From an uncultured Clostridia bacterium (GTDB lineage Bacteria > Bacillota > Clostridia > TANB77 > CAG-508): DNA of 49,913 nt. The DNA is taken from the NCBI GenBank assembly GCA_934178475.1, contig CAKPQH010000011.1, positions 1-49,913 of the forward strand, in the 5' to 3' direction. This document shows positions 40,576-49,137 of the stretch, one piece after another. The stretch's first letter is position 1, and the number at the start of each line of letters is the position of its first letter. The notes under the pieces were generated by a model. The model did not search any database. It saw only the letters and a list, made by a program, of their open reading frames with translations, and had not been told where the DNA came from. The position numbers and the translations under genes were made by a program.

Positions 40576-43014
40576 ATGTTTCAGAATATACCTGATGATG
40601 GAAGAATTGATACAAAAGAAGAAACAAGAAGCAAAAAAAGTATATTAGCCAATGCATTTTCTAAAAAATACATATTGCTGTATATAATAACGTTTATGGT
40701 TTCAATGATAGGGATGGGACAACAAGTATCTCCATTTAGTTTGGCAATAATTGCAGCTGTTGTTGCAAATGAGATACCGGTTATAATGGTTTTATTATTT
40801 GCTTTAATTGGAAATATTGTAGGATGTGGATATAATTCTATTGTAACTTATATAGTTACTTTATTAATATTTTTTGTAAGTTTTCTTGTATTTCAACCAA
40901 AATATAATGAAGAAGGAAGAAATGAAAAAGTTAAACTTGCAAAAAGAATCTTTTATTCAACATTGATAGTTCAAGTTGTAAAGATAGTATGTACAAATTT
41001 TATGTTATATGATGTATTTGTTGCAATATCAATGGCAATAATTGTAGCTGTATTTTATAAAATATTTGTAAATTCAATTACAGTTATAACAGAATTTAAT
41101 AGAATAAAAGCATTTTCTATTGAAGAGGTAATTGGTGGAAGTTTGTTATTATCTATTGCAGTTTGTGCTTTTGGAGATATAAGTGTAATAGGATTTTCTA
41201 TTAGAAATATATTATCTATATTTATTGTGTTAGTTTTAGGTTGGAAAAATGGAATTTTAATTGGTACAACATCAGGAGTATCAATTGGAATTACATTAGG
41301 AATTATTGCAGGAAGTGATCCAATGGTAATTGCTGCATATGCTATATCTGGAATGATTGCAGGAGTTTTAAGTAAGCTAGGAAAGATAGGAGTAATTGTA
41401 GGATTTATATTGGGAGATGTAATATTAGTTTTTGCATCAAATGGTGGAGTTCAAAATCTAATATTATTTAAGGAGATATTAATAGCGGGATTAGCGCTTT
41501 TAGCAGTGCCACAAAATATAAACTTAAATATTGAAAATATAATTGGAGACAATAAATTTTTACCTACAAATATAACAAGAGGATTAGATAGAAGTAGAGA
41601 AACAATAAATAAATTAGAAGAAGTTTCAGATGCTGTAAATGATATGGCAAATGAATTTGAAAAAGTAGCAACAACTTCTGTTGATGAAGTTGATATAAGA
41701 CAAAAAAATAAACAAATATTTATCTCAGAGTTATTGAATCATTTAGATAATATGAAAGATAATTTGCTATATGAACCAATGTCTGATGTTGAAGGTAAGA
41801 TAGTTGGAGAAATATTTGAGACATTAGAAGAAAAACAGATTATTAGAGAAAATGATTTACTTGGAATATTTGCTAAAAATAATAATTATATTGTCGGTTT
41901 TGATAAACAAGAAAATTCAGTTCATAATGATATAACAAGAATGATTGAAGCAATAAATTCTTCATACAAAGTAAGTAAAATGAATTTTATTTTAGATAAA
42001 AAAATAAAAAAAGAAAAAGAAAATACAAGTAATCAATTAAAAGGTGTATCTAAAGTTATTTCTGAACTTGCTGAAGATATAAAAGTTGAAATCAAAAATG
42101 AAGAAAAATATTATGAAGAAAAAGAACAAATAATAAGTCTATTAAAACAGAGAGAACTTACAGTTTGGGGATTAACTATAACAAGAAAAAAAGGCGATAG
42201 ATTTATTGGAGAAATTTACATCAAGAAAAATGATACTTTAGATGAAGAAGAGATAACGAAGAAAGCTTTAAGTAAAGTTTTAAATGAGAAGATTATTATT
42301 AATAGTAGAAAATATATCGAAGAAGAGGAATATACAAGATATAATTTTATATCAGATGATTTGTATGAGCTTAAGGTAGGATATGCAACAAAGATAAAAG
42401 ATAATAATTCTGTTTCTGGGGATAGCTTGTTAAAACAAAGACTTAGAGATGGAAAATATTTAATTGCTATTAGTGATGGAATGGGAAATGGAACAGCTGC
42501 AAGAAGAAGTAGTCAAATAGTTATTAAAATGCTTAGTAGATTACTTAATTCTGGATTTGATAAAGATACGTCAATTGATTTGATAAATACTAATTTGTTA
42601 AATGTTGGAGAAGATGTTTTTGCAACTATCGATATAGCTATAGTTGATTTATATAAAGGAAATATTGAGTTTATAAAAAATGGTGCATGTCCAACATATA
42701 TAAAGAATAAAAAAAGAGTACAAATTGTAAAATCACTTAGTCTACCAGCAGGTATTATTGGAAATAGTGGAAAAGATGTTTTCGATATGGATATAAATGG
42801 TGGAGAGTATATGGTAATGTGTAGTGATGGTATTATAGATTCTAATATAGAATATAAAAATAAGGAATTATGGATTAAATATTTATTAGAAGATATAGAA
42901 GATAATATACCACAAAAGATTGCAGATATAATAATAAATGAGGCAATAGACAATACTGTTGGAAAGATAAAAGATGATATGAGCATAATTGTATGTAGTT
43001 TTGAGAAAAAGTAG
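40576..43014 (+). CDS. spoIIE: Stage II sporulation protein E (SpoIIE) phosphatase
   Basis: A membrane phosphatase that dephosphorylates SpoIIAA and thereby activates SigF in the forespore. About ten membrane segments fill residues 30-320 (for example YILLYIITFMVSMIGMGQQ). A central coiled region follows (about 330-590), then a C-terminal PP2C domain: KYLIAISDGMGNGTAARRSS (metal-binding Asp), LPAGIIGNSGKDVFDMD, MCSDGIIDSN and IKDDMSIIVCSFEKK. Length 812 aa is normal. The ATG at 40576 follows GAGAGGTGAT; a TTG at 40558 precedes that site. It stands alone with its own Spo0A-box region and terminator. Confidence 0.96.
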   Translation: MFQNIPDDGRIDTKEETRSKKSILANAFSKKYILLYIITFMVSMIGMGQQVSPFSLAIIAAVVANEIPVIMVLLFALIGNIVGCGYNSIVTYIVTLLIFFVSFLVFQPKYNEEGRNEKVKLAKRIFYSTLIVQVVKIVCTNFMLYDVFVAISMAIIVAVFYKIFVNSITVITEFNRIKAFSIEEVIGGSLLLSIAVCAFGDISVIGFSIRNILSIFIVLVLGWKNGILIGTTSGVSIGITLGIIAGSDPMVIAAYAISGMIAGVLSKLGKIGVIVGFILGDVILVFASNGGVQNLILFKEILIAGLALLAVPQNINLNIENIIGDNKFLPTNITRGLDRSRETINKLEEVSDAVNDMANEFEKVATTSVDEVDIRQKNKQIFISELLNHLDNMKDNLLYEPMSDVEGKIVGEIFETLEEKQIIRENDLLGIFAKNNNYIVGFDKQENSVHNDITRMIEAINSSYKVSKMNFILDKKIKKEKENTSNQLKGVSKVISELAEDIKVEIKNEEKYYEEKEQIISLLKQRELTVWGLTITRKKGDRFIGEIYIKKNDTLDEEEITKKALSKVLNEKIIINSRKYIEEEEYTRYNFISDDLYELKVGYATKIKDNNSVSGDSLLKQRLRDGKYLIAISDGMGNGTAARRSSQIVIKMLSRLLNSGFDKDTSIDLINTNLLNVGEDVFATIDIAIVDLYKGNIEFIKNGACPTYIKNKKRVQIVKSLSLPAGIIGNSGKDVFDMDINGGEYMVMCSDGIIDSNIEYKNKELWIKYLLEDIEDNIPQKIADIIINEAIDNTVGKIKDDMSIIVCSFEKK

Positions 43015-43025
43015 GAAATAAAGTA

Positions 43026-43060
43026 AAACAGGTGAAAGAAATTAATTTTGCCTGTTTTTT
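43026..43060 (+). terminator. spoIIE terminator
   Basis: AAACAGG (43026-43032) pairs with CCTGTTT (43051-43057), then T7. Confidence 0.75.
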
Positions 43061-43109
43061 TGTTTGAATTTATATTAAAATATAAGAAATTTACAATAAT
43101 TAAATTTTA

Positions 43110-43138
43110 TTGACAGGTAAAACGGTTTGTTTTATAAT
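43110..43138 (+). promoter_or_regulatory. Promoter of pilin-like gene 2
   Basis: TTGACA (43110-43115) and TATAAT (43133-43138), spacer 17, both consensus, 58 bases before the start codon. A strong constitutive-looking promoter. Confidence 0.85.
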
Positions 43139-43196
43139 ATGATATATATTGAAAATAAAAACTAATGAAAAGAAATGAAATAGGAGGATGCAAAAA

Positions 43197-44516
43197 ATGA
43201 AGTGTAATGTAAAAGAAGTTCATGGAATTACACTAATAGCGTTGGTAATAACAATAATTGTTTTACTAATATTGGCGGGTATAACAATAAGCATGATATC
43301 AAGTCAAGATGGAATACTAGGTAAAGCAACAAGCACAAAAGATGCACAAAAGAATGCACAAGATAAAGAAAGTAGTCAAATGGCAGCAATGGAAAATATG
43401 ATGGAGTATGAAACAATAGAGACAGTTACAGATGTATCTAAATTAACAACAGAATTACCAAAAATGACAAAATATGTAGATAATACAAGTACAGTAAATA
43501 AAGAGGCAATAATCCCAAGAGGATTTAAGGTGTCAAGTGTAGCAGATGAACAAAAAATAGATACAGGATTAGTAGTAATAGATAAAAATGGAAATGAATT
43601 TGTATGGGTGCCAGTATCTGATGCGATATATACAGGAACGAAAGAGGAAGAAAAAACAAAAATAAAAGTAGCACAGGGAACAGATAATAATGAATATTAT
43701 ACACCAATGGCAAAATTGCAAGAAGGTTCAACAACAAATTATGAAGGAATATTATATGATTTAAGTAAGGCAAAAGGAAGTCAAGCAGTAATGTCATCTT
43801 ATGGTGTAGGAACAACAAGTTATAGAGAACCAAGTTTAATAACTGGAAGTGATAGTGATAAATCTGCATTATTAGATACAATAGTAGGAACAGATTATGA
43901 TGCAAAGTGTTATAATTTGGCAGGAAATTATAGTGATGCAAAAGAATTTGGAAAAGATATGCAAGATGAGTATAATAATATGGTGAAAAGTGTGGCGAAA
44001 TATGGCGGATTTTATGTAGGAAGATATGAAACAGGAATAGATAAAACAAGTAAATTTGCAGTATCAAAAAATGCATCAGTAGCAGATAATAATACTATAA
44101 CAGCAGATGCTTCTCAAATTGATACAAAGAGTTGGTATGGATTGTATAAAAAACAGAGAACAATGGCAAAAGATAGTGGGTTAGATAGTGTAGAAAGTAG
44201 TATGATGTGGGGAAGTCAATATGATGCAATGATGATATGGATGCAAAAAACAGGAACAACAATAGGAACAGAATATGATAAAACCAAGAAGAATAAAGAA
44301 AAAGTAACAGGAAAATCGACGATTGATGTAATAAATAAGGTGTATGATTTATTGGGATGCCATTGGGAATGGATATTAGAGTCTTTTAAAAATAGCGAAA
44401 GAGTTGGTCGAGGTGGTGATCATGTTTACGGTGATACACCAAGTTGTCGTAGTACTAATATTTCGAGTGATGCTGATGATTATGATGGCTCTAGACTATT
44501 ACTTTATATAAAATAG
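43197..44516 (+). CDS. Pilin-like protein with FGE/SUMF1-type variable C-terminus (no. 2)
   Basis: Same class III signal as the gene at 3234: Gly10 then ITLIALVITIIVLLILAG, with Ala at the mature fifth position. The two genes share 29 identical bases at the end of this helix. Residues ~75-170 form a small domain (AIIPRGFKVSSVADEQKIDT, GNEFVWVPVSDAIYTG). Residues 255 onward look like the formylglycine-generating-enzyme/C-type-lectin fold: KYGGFYVGRYETG, MMWGSQYDAMMIWM, GCHWEWILES. The last 40 residues end DYDGSRLLLYIK. Of 27 codons from 44406 to 44486, 22 are NNT, unlike the A-ending body. The ATG at 43197 is preferred to the one at 43188, which touches AGGAGG. Length 439 aa. Confidence 0.85.
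   Translation: MKCNVKEVHGITLIALVITIIVLLILAGITISMISSQDGILGKATSTKDAQKNAQDKESSQMAAMENMMEYETIETVTDVSKLTTELPKMTKYVDNTSTVNKEAIIPRGFKVSSVADEQKIDTGLVVIDKNGNEFVWVPVSDAIYTGTKEEEKTKIKVAQGTDNNEYYTPMAKLQEGSTTNYEGILYDLSKAKGSQAVMSSYGVGTTSYREPSLITGSDSDKSALLDTIVGTDYDAKCYNLAGNYSDAKEFGKDMQDEYNNMVKSVAKYGGFYVGRYETGIDKTSKFAVSKNASVADNNTITADASQIDTKSWYGLYKKQRTMAKDSGLDSVESSMMWGSQYDAMMIWMQKTGTTIGTEYDKTKKNKEKVTGKSTIDVINKVYDLLGCHWEWILESFKNSERVGRGGDHVYGDTPSCRSTNISSDADDYDGSRLLLYIK
44355..44489 (+). other. Candidate DGR variable region (VR2)
   Basis: The 3' end of pilin-like gene 2. From 44406 to 44486 the codons are GGT, GAT, CAT, GTT, AGT, TGT, CGT, ACT, AAT, ATT, GCT, TAT and a few others: 22 of 27 are NNT, covering twelve amino acids reachable from AAT by changing its two adenines. 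The upstream GCHWEW (usual family form GNVWEW) at 44355 has TGC CAT where AAC-type codons would be expected, so variation may begin there. The 3' end, GGCTCTAGACTATTACTTTA, looks constant. No template repeat or reverse transcriptase is in the window. Confidence 0.5.
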
Positions 44517-44571
44517 AAATAACTTTTATGATATAATAAAAATATATTAAAGTGTTATTTTTCCTTTATGT

Positions 44572-44621
44572 AAAAAAAAGTCAAAAATCTCAAATAAACT
44601 TAAGATTTTTGACTTTTTTTT
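44572..44621. terminator. Bidirectional terminator after pilin-like gene 2
   Basis: AAAAAAAGTCAAAAATCT pairs with AGATTTTTGACTTTTTTT around a 13-base loop, with a T run on the plus strand and an A run for the minus strand, so it ends both converging genes. Confidence 0.85.
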
Positions 44622-44662
44622 ATGGTTAATTATTTTTAAGTTTAATTTTTATGTTTTCGTTT

Positions 44663-44908
44663 TTAATTATTTGTATTAGTATTTTTTTCTTCTGTAGTAT
44701 TTGAATCTTCTTGTTGATCTTCTTTTTCTTCATTTTTGTTAGTTTCTTTGTTGTCTTTTTTTATAGCTTTAGGTACTATTATTTCTTGTTTTTTATCAAC
44801 ATTAGAAGGTTTATCTAATTTTATATGGTCATAAACAGGGGAAATATCAAGTTCTTTACCTGTTCCTGAAACTACTTCTAATTCTTTTTCTTCACTTTCA
44901 TATAACAT
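44663..44908 (-). CDS. Hypothetical small charged protein, 81 aa
   Basis: The start is supported by AAAGGAGGC 9 bases upstream of the ATG. The first half (MLYESEEKELEVVSGTGKEL, then DISPVYDHIKLDKPSNVD) may be ordered; the second half is a low-complexity run of Lys, Glu, Asn, Asp and Gln and is surely disordered. No membrane segment or signal. It is transcribed divergently from rpoB and converges on pilin-like gene 2. I do not recognise a family. Confidence 0.6.
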   Translation of the reverse strand: MLYESEEKELEVVSGTGKELDISPVYDHIKLDKPSNVDKKQEIIVPKAIKKDNKETNKNEEKEDQQEDSNTTEEKNTNTNN

Positions 44909-44987
44909 AATACAAGCCTCCTTTATAACTTTATAGCATTAATTTGAAAAAAAATCAACATTTTTTCGAAAAAAGCTTGAAAATCTA

Positions 44988-45017
44988 TTGACTTAGATGG
45001 TTTTTCTATGGTAAAAT
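44988..45017 (+). promoter_or_regulatory. rpoB promoter and long leader
   Basis: TTGACT (44988-44993) and TAAAAT (45012-45017), spacer 18. Transcription from here leaves a leader of about 220 bases before rpoB (to 45245), AT-rich and without a hairpin I find convincing or an ORF with a ribosome-binding site. rplJ-rplL, the usual upstream neighbours of rpoB, are not here. Confidence 0.6.
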
Positions 45018-45245
45018 ATAAATATTGTAGATTAAACTAGTGTAATTGCGCTAATTTTTAAATCAAGAGATTATTTAAAGATAAAAAAGAGGAATTAAAA
45101 TTTACCAGAAGACGAATTTTTTTAGTTGAAAAGAGCAGACAACTTTTAAGTTCGTTATTTGTTTTTTATCTGAGTTATTTTAAGAAGGACTTTTTTATTA
45201 GAAAATAAATTTTATTCTGCTTAATTTTTTTTAGAGGTGATTTTT

Positions 45246-48200
45246 TTGAAGTTAAAAGAAGTTAAACATGAAAAAGCTTCACGTAAGGACTTTTCTAAAG
45301 TTGGGGATTTTATAGAAATGCCAAACCTTATTAAGGTTCAAAAAGATTCTTACGATTGGTTCGTAGAAGAAGGTTTAGGAGAAGTATTAAGAGATATATC
45401 TCCAATAGAAGACTATTCTGGAAATTTAGTTCTTGAATTTTTCGATTATTATATGGAAGACAAAACTAAATATACTGAAGAAGAAGCAAAAGAGAGAGAT
45501 GCTACTTATTCAACAAGATTGCACGTAAAGGTTCGTTTAATAAACCGTGAGACAGGTGAAATAAAAGAACAAGAAATTTACTTAGGTGATTTCCCACTTA
45601 TGACAGAAAGTGGAACATTTATAATAAATGGTGCAGAAAGAGTTGTTGTAAGCCAGTTAGTACGTTCTCCAGGATGTTATTATACTGAAGAATTTGATAC
45701 AAAAACAGGAAAGAAAACATATACATCAACTGTTATGCCATTAAGGGGTGCATGGATTGAATATGAAACAGATGGTAATGATGTTTTTTATGTTCGTGTT
45801 GATAGAACAAGAAAAGTACCAGTAACTACATTACTTCGTACTATTGGAATTGAGACAGATGATCAAATAAGAACATTATTTGGTGAAGAAACATTATTAG
45901 AAACAACTATAAATAAAGATCCAATAAAAAATGCAGAAGAAGCAATAATAGAGATTTATAAAAAATTAAGACCAGGAGAACTTCCAACAGTAGATGCTGC
46001 ACGTAGTTTATTTAGTGGTATGTTCTTTGATGATAGAAGATATGATTTAGCTAAAGTTGGAAGATACAAATTTAATCAAAAATTAGGATTAGCTAATCGT
46101 ATAGCAGGATATGTTGCTGCAAATGATATAGTAGATCAAGAAACTGGAGAAGTTTTTGTAAATGCTGGAAATGTAATTTCAGAAGAGATTGCAGAAGAAA
46201 TACAAAATTCTGGAATTAATATAGTTGATATTAAATTAGGAGAAAAAGACGTTAGAGTTATAGGTAATGGAACAGTAAATATTTATAAAGTATTACCAAA
46301 CATGACATTTAAGAAAGTACATTTTAAAGAAAATGTAAATTATGCTGTACTTAAAGATATATTAGACAATACAGAGGAAAAGAATTTAGAAAAAGCATTT
46401 ATTGAAAGATATAATGAATTAGTACCAAAACATATAACAAATGAAGATATAATTGCATCAATAAGTGTACTTTTAAATTTATATCATGGATTAGGTGTTC
46501 AAGATGATATAGACCACTTATCAAATCGTAGAATAAGATGTGTTGGAGAATTATTACAAAATCAATTTAGAATTGGTTTAGCACGTTTAGAAAGAGTTGT
46601 TCGTGAAAGAATGACAATACAAGATTTAGATGTTGTAACACCACAAACATTAATTAATACAAAACCTATTACAGCAGCTATAAGAGAATTCTTTGGAAGT
46701 TCACAACTTTCACAATTCATGGATCAAACAAATCCACTTTCAGAATTAACACATAAAAGAAGAATATCAGCATTAGGACCTGGAGGACTTTCAAGAGAAA
46801 GAGCTGGATTTGAGGTAAGAGACGTTCACTATACTCATTATGGTAGATTATGTCCAATAGAATCTCCAGAAGGACCAAATATAGGACTTATCTCAGCACT
46901 TTCTTCATTTGCAAATATAAATGAATATGGATTTATTGAAACACCATATAGAAAAGTTGATCCAGAAACTCATAAGGTTACAGATATAGTAGAAAACATG
47001 AGTGCAGATGTAGAAGACAGATATTATATAGCTCAAGCTTCTGAACCATTAAATGAAGATGGTACATTTGTACATGATAGAATTAGAGTAAGACATCAAA
47101 ACGAAGTTATGGAAGTTGAAAAAGATAAAGTTGATTACATAGATGTTTCACCTAAGCAATTAGTATCTATTGCTGCTGCAATGATACCATTCTTAGAGCA
47201 TGATGATGCAAAAAGAGCATTGATGGGTGCAAACATGCAACGTCAAGCTGTTCCTCTTATGATTACAGAGAGCCCAATTGTTGGAACAGGAATTGAATAC
47301 AGAGCAGCTAAAGATTCTGGAATACTTGTATTAGCAGAAGAAGATGGAGTTATTGAAAAGGTAACAGCAGATGCGATTACAGTTAAATATAAAAGCGGAA
47401 AAACAGTTGTACATAGATTACGTAAATTTAAGAGAACAAATGGTGGAACATGTATAAATCAAAAACCTATAGTTTCTAAAGGTGAAAAAGTTAAAAAAGG
47501 TGATGCTATAGCTGATGGACCATCAACACAAAATGGTGAAATGGCACTTGGTAAAAACGTTTTAATAGCATTTTCAACTTGGGAAGGATATAACTACGAG
47601 GATGCTGTTCTACTTAGTGAAAGATTAGTTAAAGAAGATGTGTTTACATCAATTCATATTGAAGAATATGATTGTGAATGTAGAGATACAAAACTTGGAG
47701 CAGAAGAAATAACAAGAGATATACCAAATATTGGAGATGACCAATTAAAAGACTTAGATGAAAATGGTATTGTTAGAATTGGTGCAGAAGTAAGACCAGG
47801 AGATATATTAGTAGGTAAAGTTACTCCAAAAGGAGAAACAGAACTTACAGCAGAAGAAAGATTACTTAGAGCTATCTTTGGAGAAAAAGCAAGAGAAGTT
47901 AGAGATACATCACTTAGAGTACCTCATGGAGAAGCTGGAACAATAGTAGATGTTAAGATATTTACTAGAGAAAATTCAGATGAATTAGCACCTGGTGTAA
48001 ATCAAGTTATTAGATGTTATATTGCAACAAAGAGAAAAATATCAGTTGGAGATAAAATGGCAGGACGTCACGGAAACAAAGGTGTTGTTTCAAGAATTCT
48101 TCCAGTTGAAGATATGCCATTTATGCCAGATGGTACACCAATAGATATACTATTAAACCCATTGGGAGTTCCTTCACGTATGAATTTAGGACAAATATTA

Positions 48201-48968
48201 GAAGTTCATTTAGGTATGGCAGCTCGTGAAAAAGGATGGAAAATTGCAACACCAGTATTTGACGGAGCAGATCAAGAAGAAATCGAAAGTTTACTTGCAG
48301 AAACAGGACTTTCAACAGATGGTAAAACAATTCTTTATGATGGAAGAACGGGAGAACCATTTGATAAACCAGTTACAGTTGGTGTTCAATACATGCTTAA
48401 ACTTCACCACTTAGTTGATGATAAAATACATGCTCGTTCAACAGGACCATATTCATTAGTTACACAACAACCTCTAGGAGGAAAAGCACAATTTGGTGGA
48501 CAACGTTTTGGAGAGATGGAAGTGTGGGCACTAGAAGCTTATGGTGCAGCATATACATTACAAGAAATGTTAACTGTAAAATCAGATGATGTTGTTGGAA
48601 GAGTTAAAACATATGAATCAATAGTAAAAGGAGAAAATATACCGGCTCCAGGAATTCCAGAGAGTTTCAAAGTTCTTATAAAAGAATTACAATCTTTAGG
48701 ATTAGATATAAGATTATATGATAATGATAAAGAATTGGAAATAAAGGAAGAAATTGATGAAAATACTTCATTTAATATTCCAGAAAATAAGAGTTTAATG
48801 GGAGATAAAGAAGGAGTAGTTTCAGAAGAAGACATAAAAGAAGGATATATCGAAGAAGAAACTGTTATGGAAGATGATGAAGATGAATTATATTCTGCTG
48901 ATGAAGAATATGATGATGGTGATATAGATATGGACTTTTCAGATGAAGATTTAGGTGATAATGAATAA
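45246..48968 (+). CDS. rpoB: RNA polymerase beta subunit
   Basis: Catalytic beta subunit of RNA polymerase. Conserved blocks in order: DFIEMPNLIKVQKDSYDWF at the start, SQLVRSPGCYY in the protrusion, the rifampicin region (SQLSQFMDQTNPLSELTHKR, ALGPGGLSRERAGFEVRDVH), RQAVPLMITESPIVGTGIE, GYNYEDAVLLSERLV, KMAGRHGNKGVVS, and the C-terminal GGKAQFGGQRFGEMEVWALE. The last ~45 residues are a strongly acidic tail (many Asp/Glu) of variable type. Start: TTG at 45246, six bases after AGAGGTGAT; a GTG at 45237 lies inside that site. Length 1240 aa is normal for clostridia. Confidence 0.98.
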   Translation: MKLKEVKHEKASRKDFSKVGDFIEMPNLIKVQKDSYDWFVEEGLGEVLRDISPIEDYSGNLVLEFFDYYMEDKTKYTEEEAKERDATYSTRLHVKVRLINRETGEIKEQEIYLGDFPLMTESGTFIINGAERVVVSQLVRSPGCYYTEEFDTKTGKKTYTSTVMPLRGAWIEYETDGNDVFYVRVDRTRKVPVTTLLRTIGIETDDQIRTLFGEETLLETTINKDPIKNAEEAIIEIYKKLRPGELPTVDAARSLFSGMFFDDRRYDLAKVGRYKFNQKLGLANRIAGYVAANDIVDQETGEVFVNAGNVISEEIAEEIQNSGINIVDIKLGEKDVRVIGNGTVNIYKVLPNMTFKKVHFKENVNYAVLKDILDNTEEKNLEKAFIERYNELVPKHITNEDIIASISVLLNLYHGLGVQDDIDHLSNRRIRCVGELLQNQFRIGLARLERVVRERMTIQDLDVVTPQTLINTKPITAAIREFFGSSQLSQFMDQTNPLSELTHKRRISALGPGGLSRERAGFEVRDVHYTHYGRLCPIESPEGPNIGLISALSSFANINEYGFIETPYRKVDPETHKVTDIVENMSADVEDRYYIAQASEPLNEDGTFVHDRIRVRHQNEVMEVEKDKVDYIDVSPKQLVSIAAAMIPFLEHDDAKRALMGANMQRQAVPLMITESPIVGTGIEYRAAKDSGILVLAEEDGVIEKVTADAITVKYKSGKTVVHRLRKFKRTNGGTCINQKPIVSKGEKVKKGDAIADGPSTQNGEMALGKNVLIAFSTWEGYNYEDAVLLSERLVKEDVFTSIHIEEYDCECRDTKLGAEEITRDIPNIGDDQLKDLDENGIVRIGAEVRPGDILVGKVTPKGETELTAEERLLRAIFGEKAREVRDTSLRVPHGEAGTIVDVKIFTRENSDELAPGVNQVIRCYIATKRKISVGDKMAGRHGNKGVVSRILPVEDMPFMPDGTPIDILLNPLGVPSRMNLGQILEVHLGMAAREKGWKIATPVFDGADQEEIESLLAETGLSTDGKTILYDGRTGEPFDKPVTVGVQYMLKLHHLVDDKIHARSTGPYSLVTQQPLGGKAQFGGQRFGEMEVWALEAYGAAYTLQEMLTVKSDDVVGRVKTYESIVKGENIPAPGIPESFKVLIKELQSLGLDIRLYDNDKELEIKEEIDENTSFNIPENKSLMGDKEGVVSEEDIKEGYIEEETVMEDDEDELYSADEEYDDGDIDMDFSDEDLGDNE

Positions 48969-49082
48969 TAAGAAATAATTGAATAGCGATTTAGAATTAT
49001 TTTAGATTTCATCTTTGATTTGCTACAGCGGTGTATATTTAAAATAATGAAAAATGCAGAACCTTTAAAATTTAAAAATATA

Positions 49083-49102
49083 AAGGGAGGTATACCTCCC
49101 TT
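49083..49102 (+). repeat. 20-bp perfect palindrome between rpoB and rpoC
   Basis: AAGGGAGGTATACCTCCCTT is self-complementary end to end, 36 bases before the rpoC start. It has no T run, so it is not a simple terminator. It contains GGAGG without a suitably placed start codon that reads well. Confidence 0.85.
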
Positions 49103-49137
49103 AACCTTAAATAAAAAGAAAGGGGCAAACCGAACGA

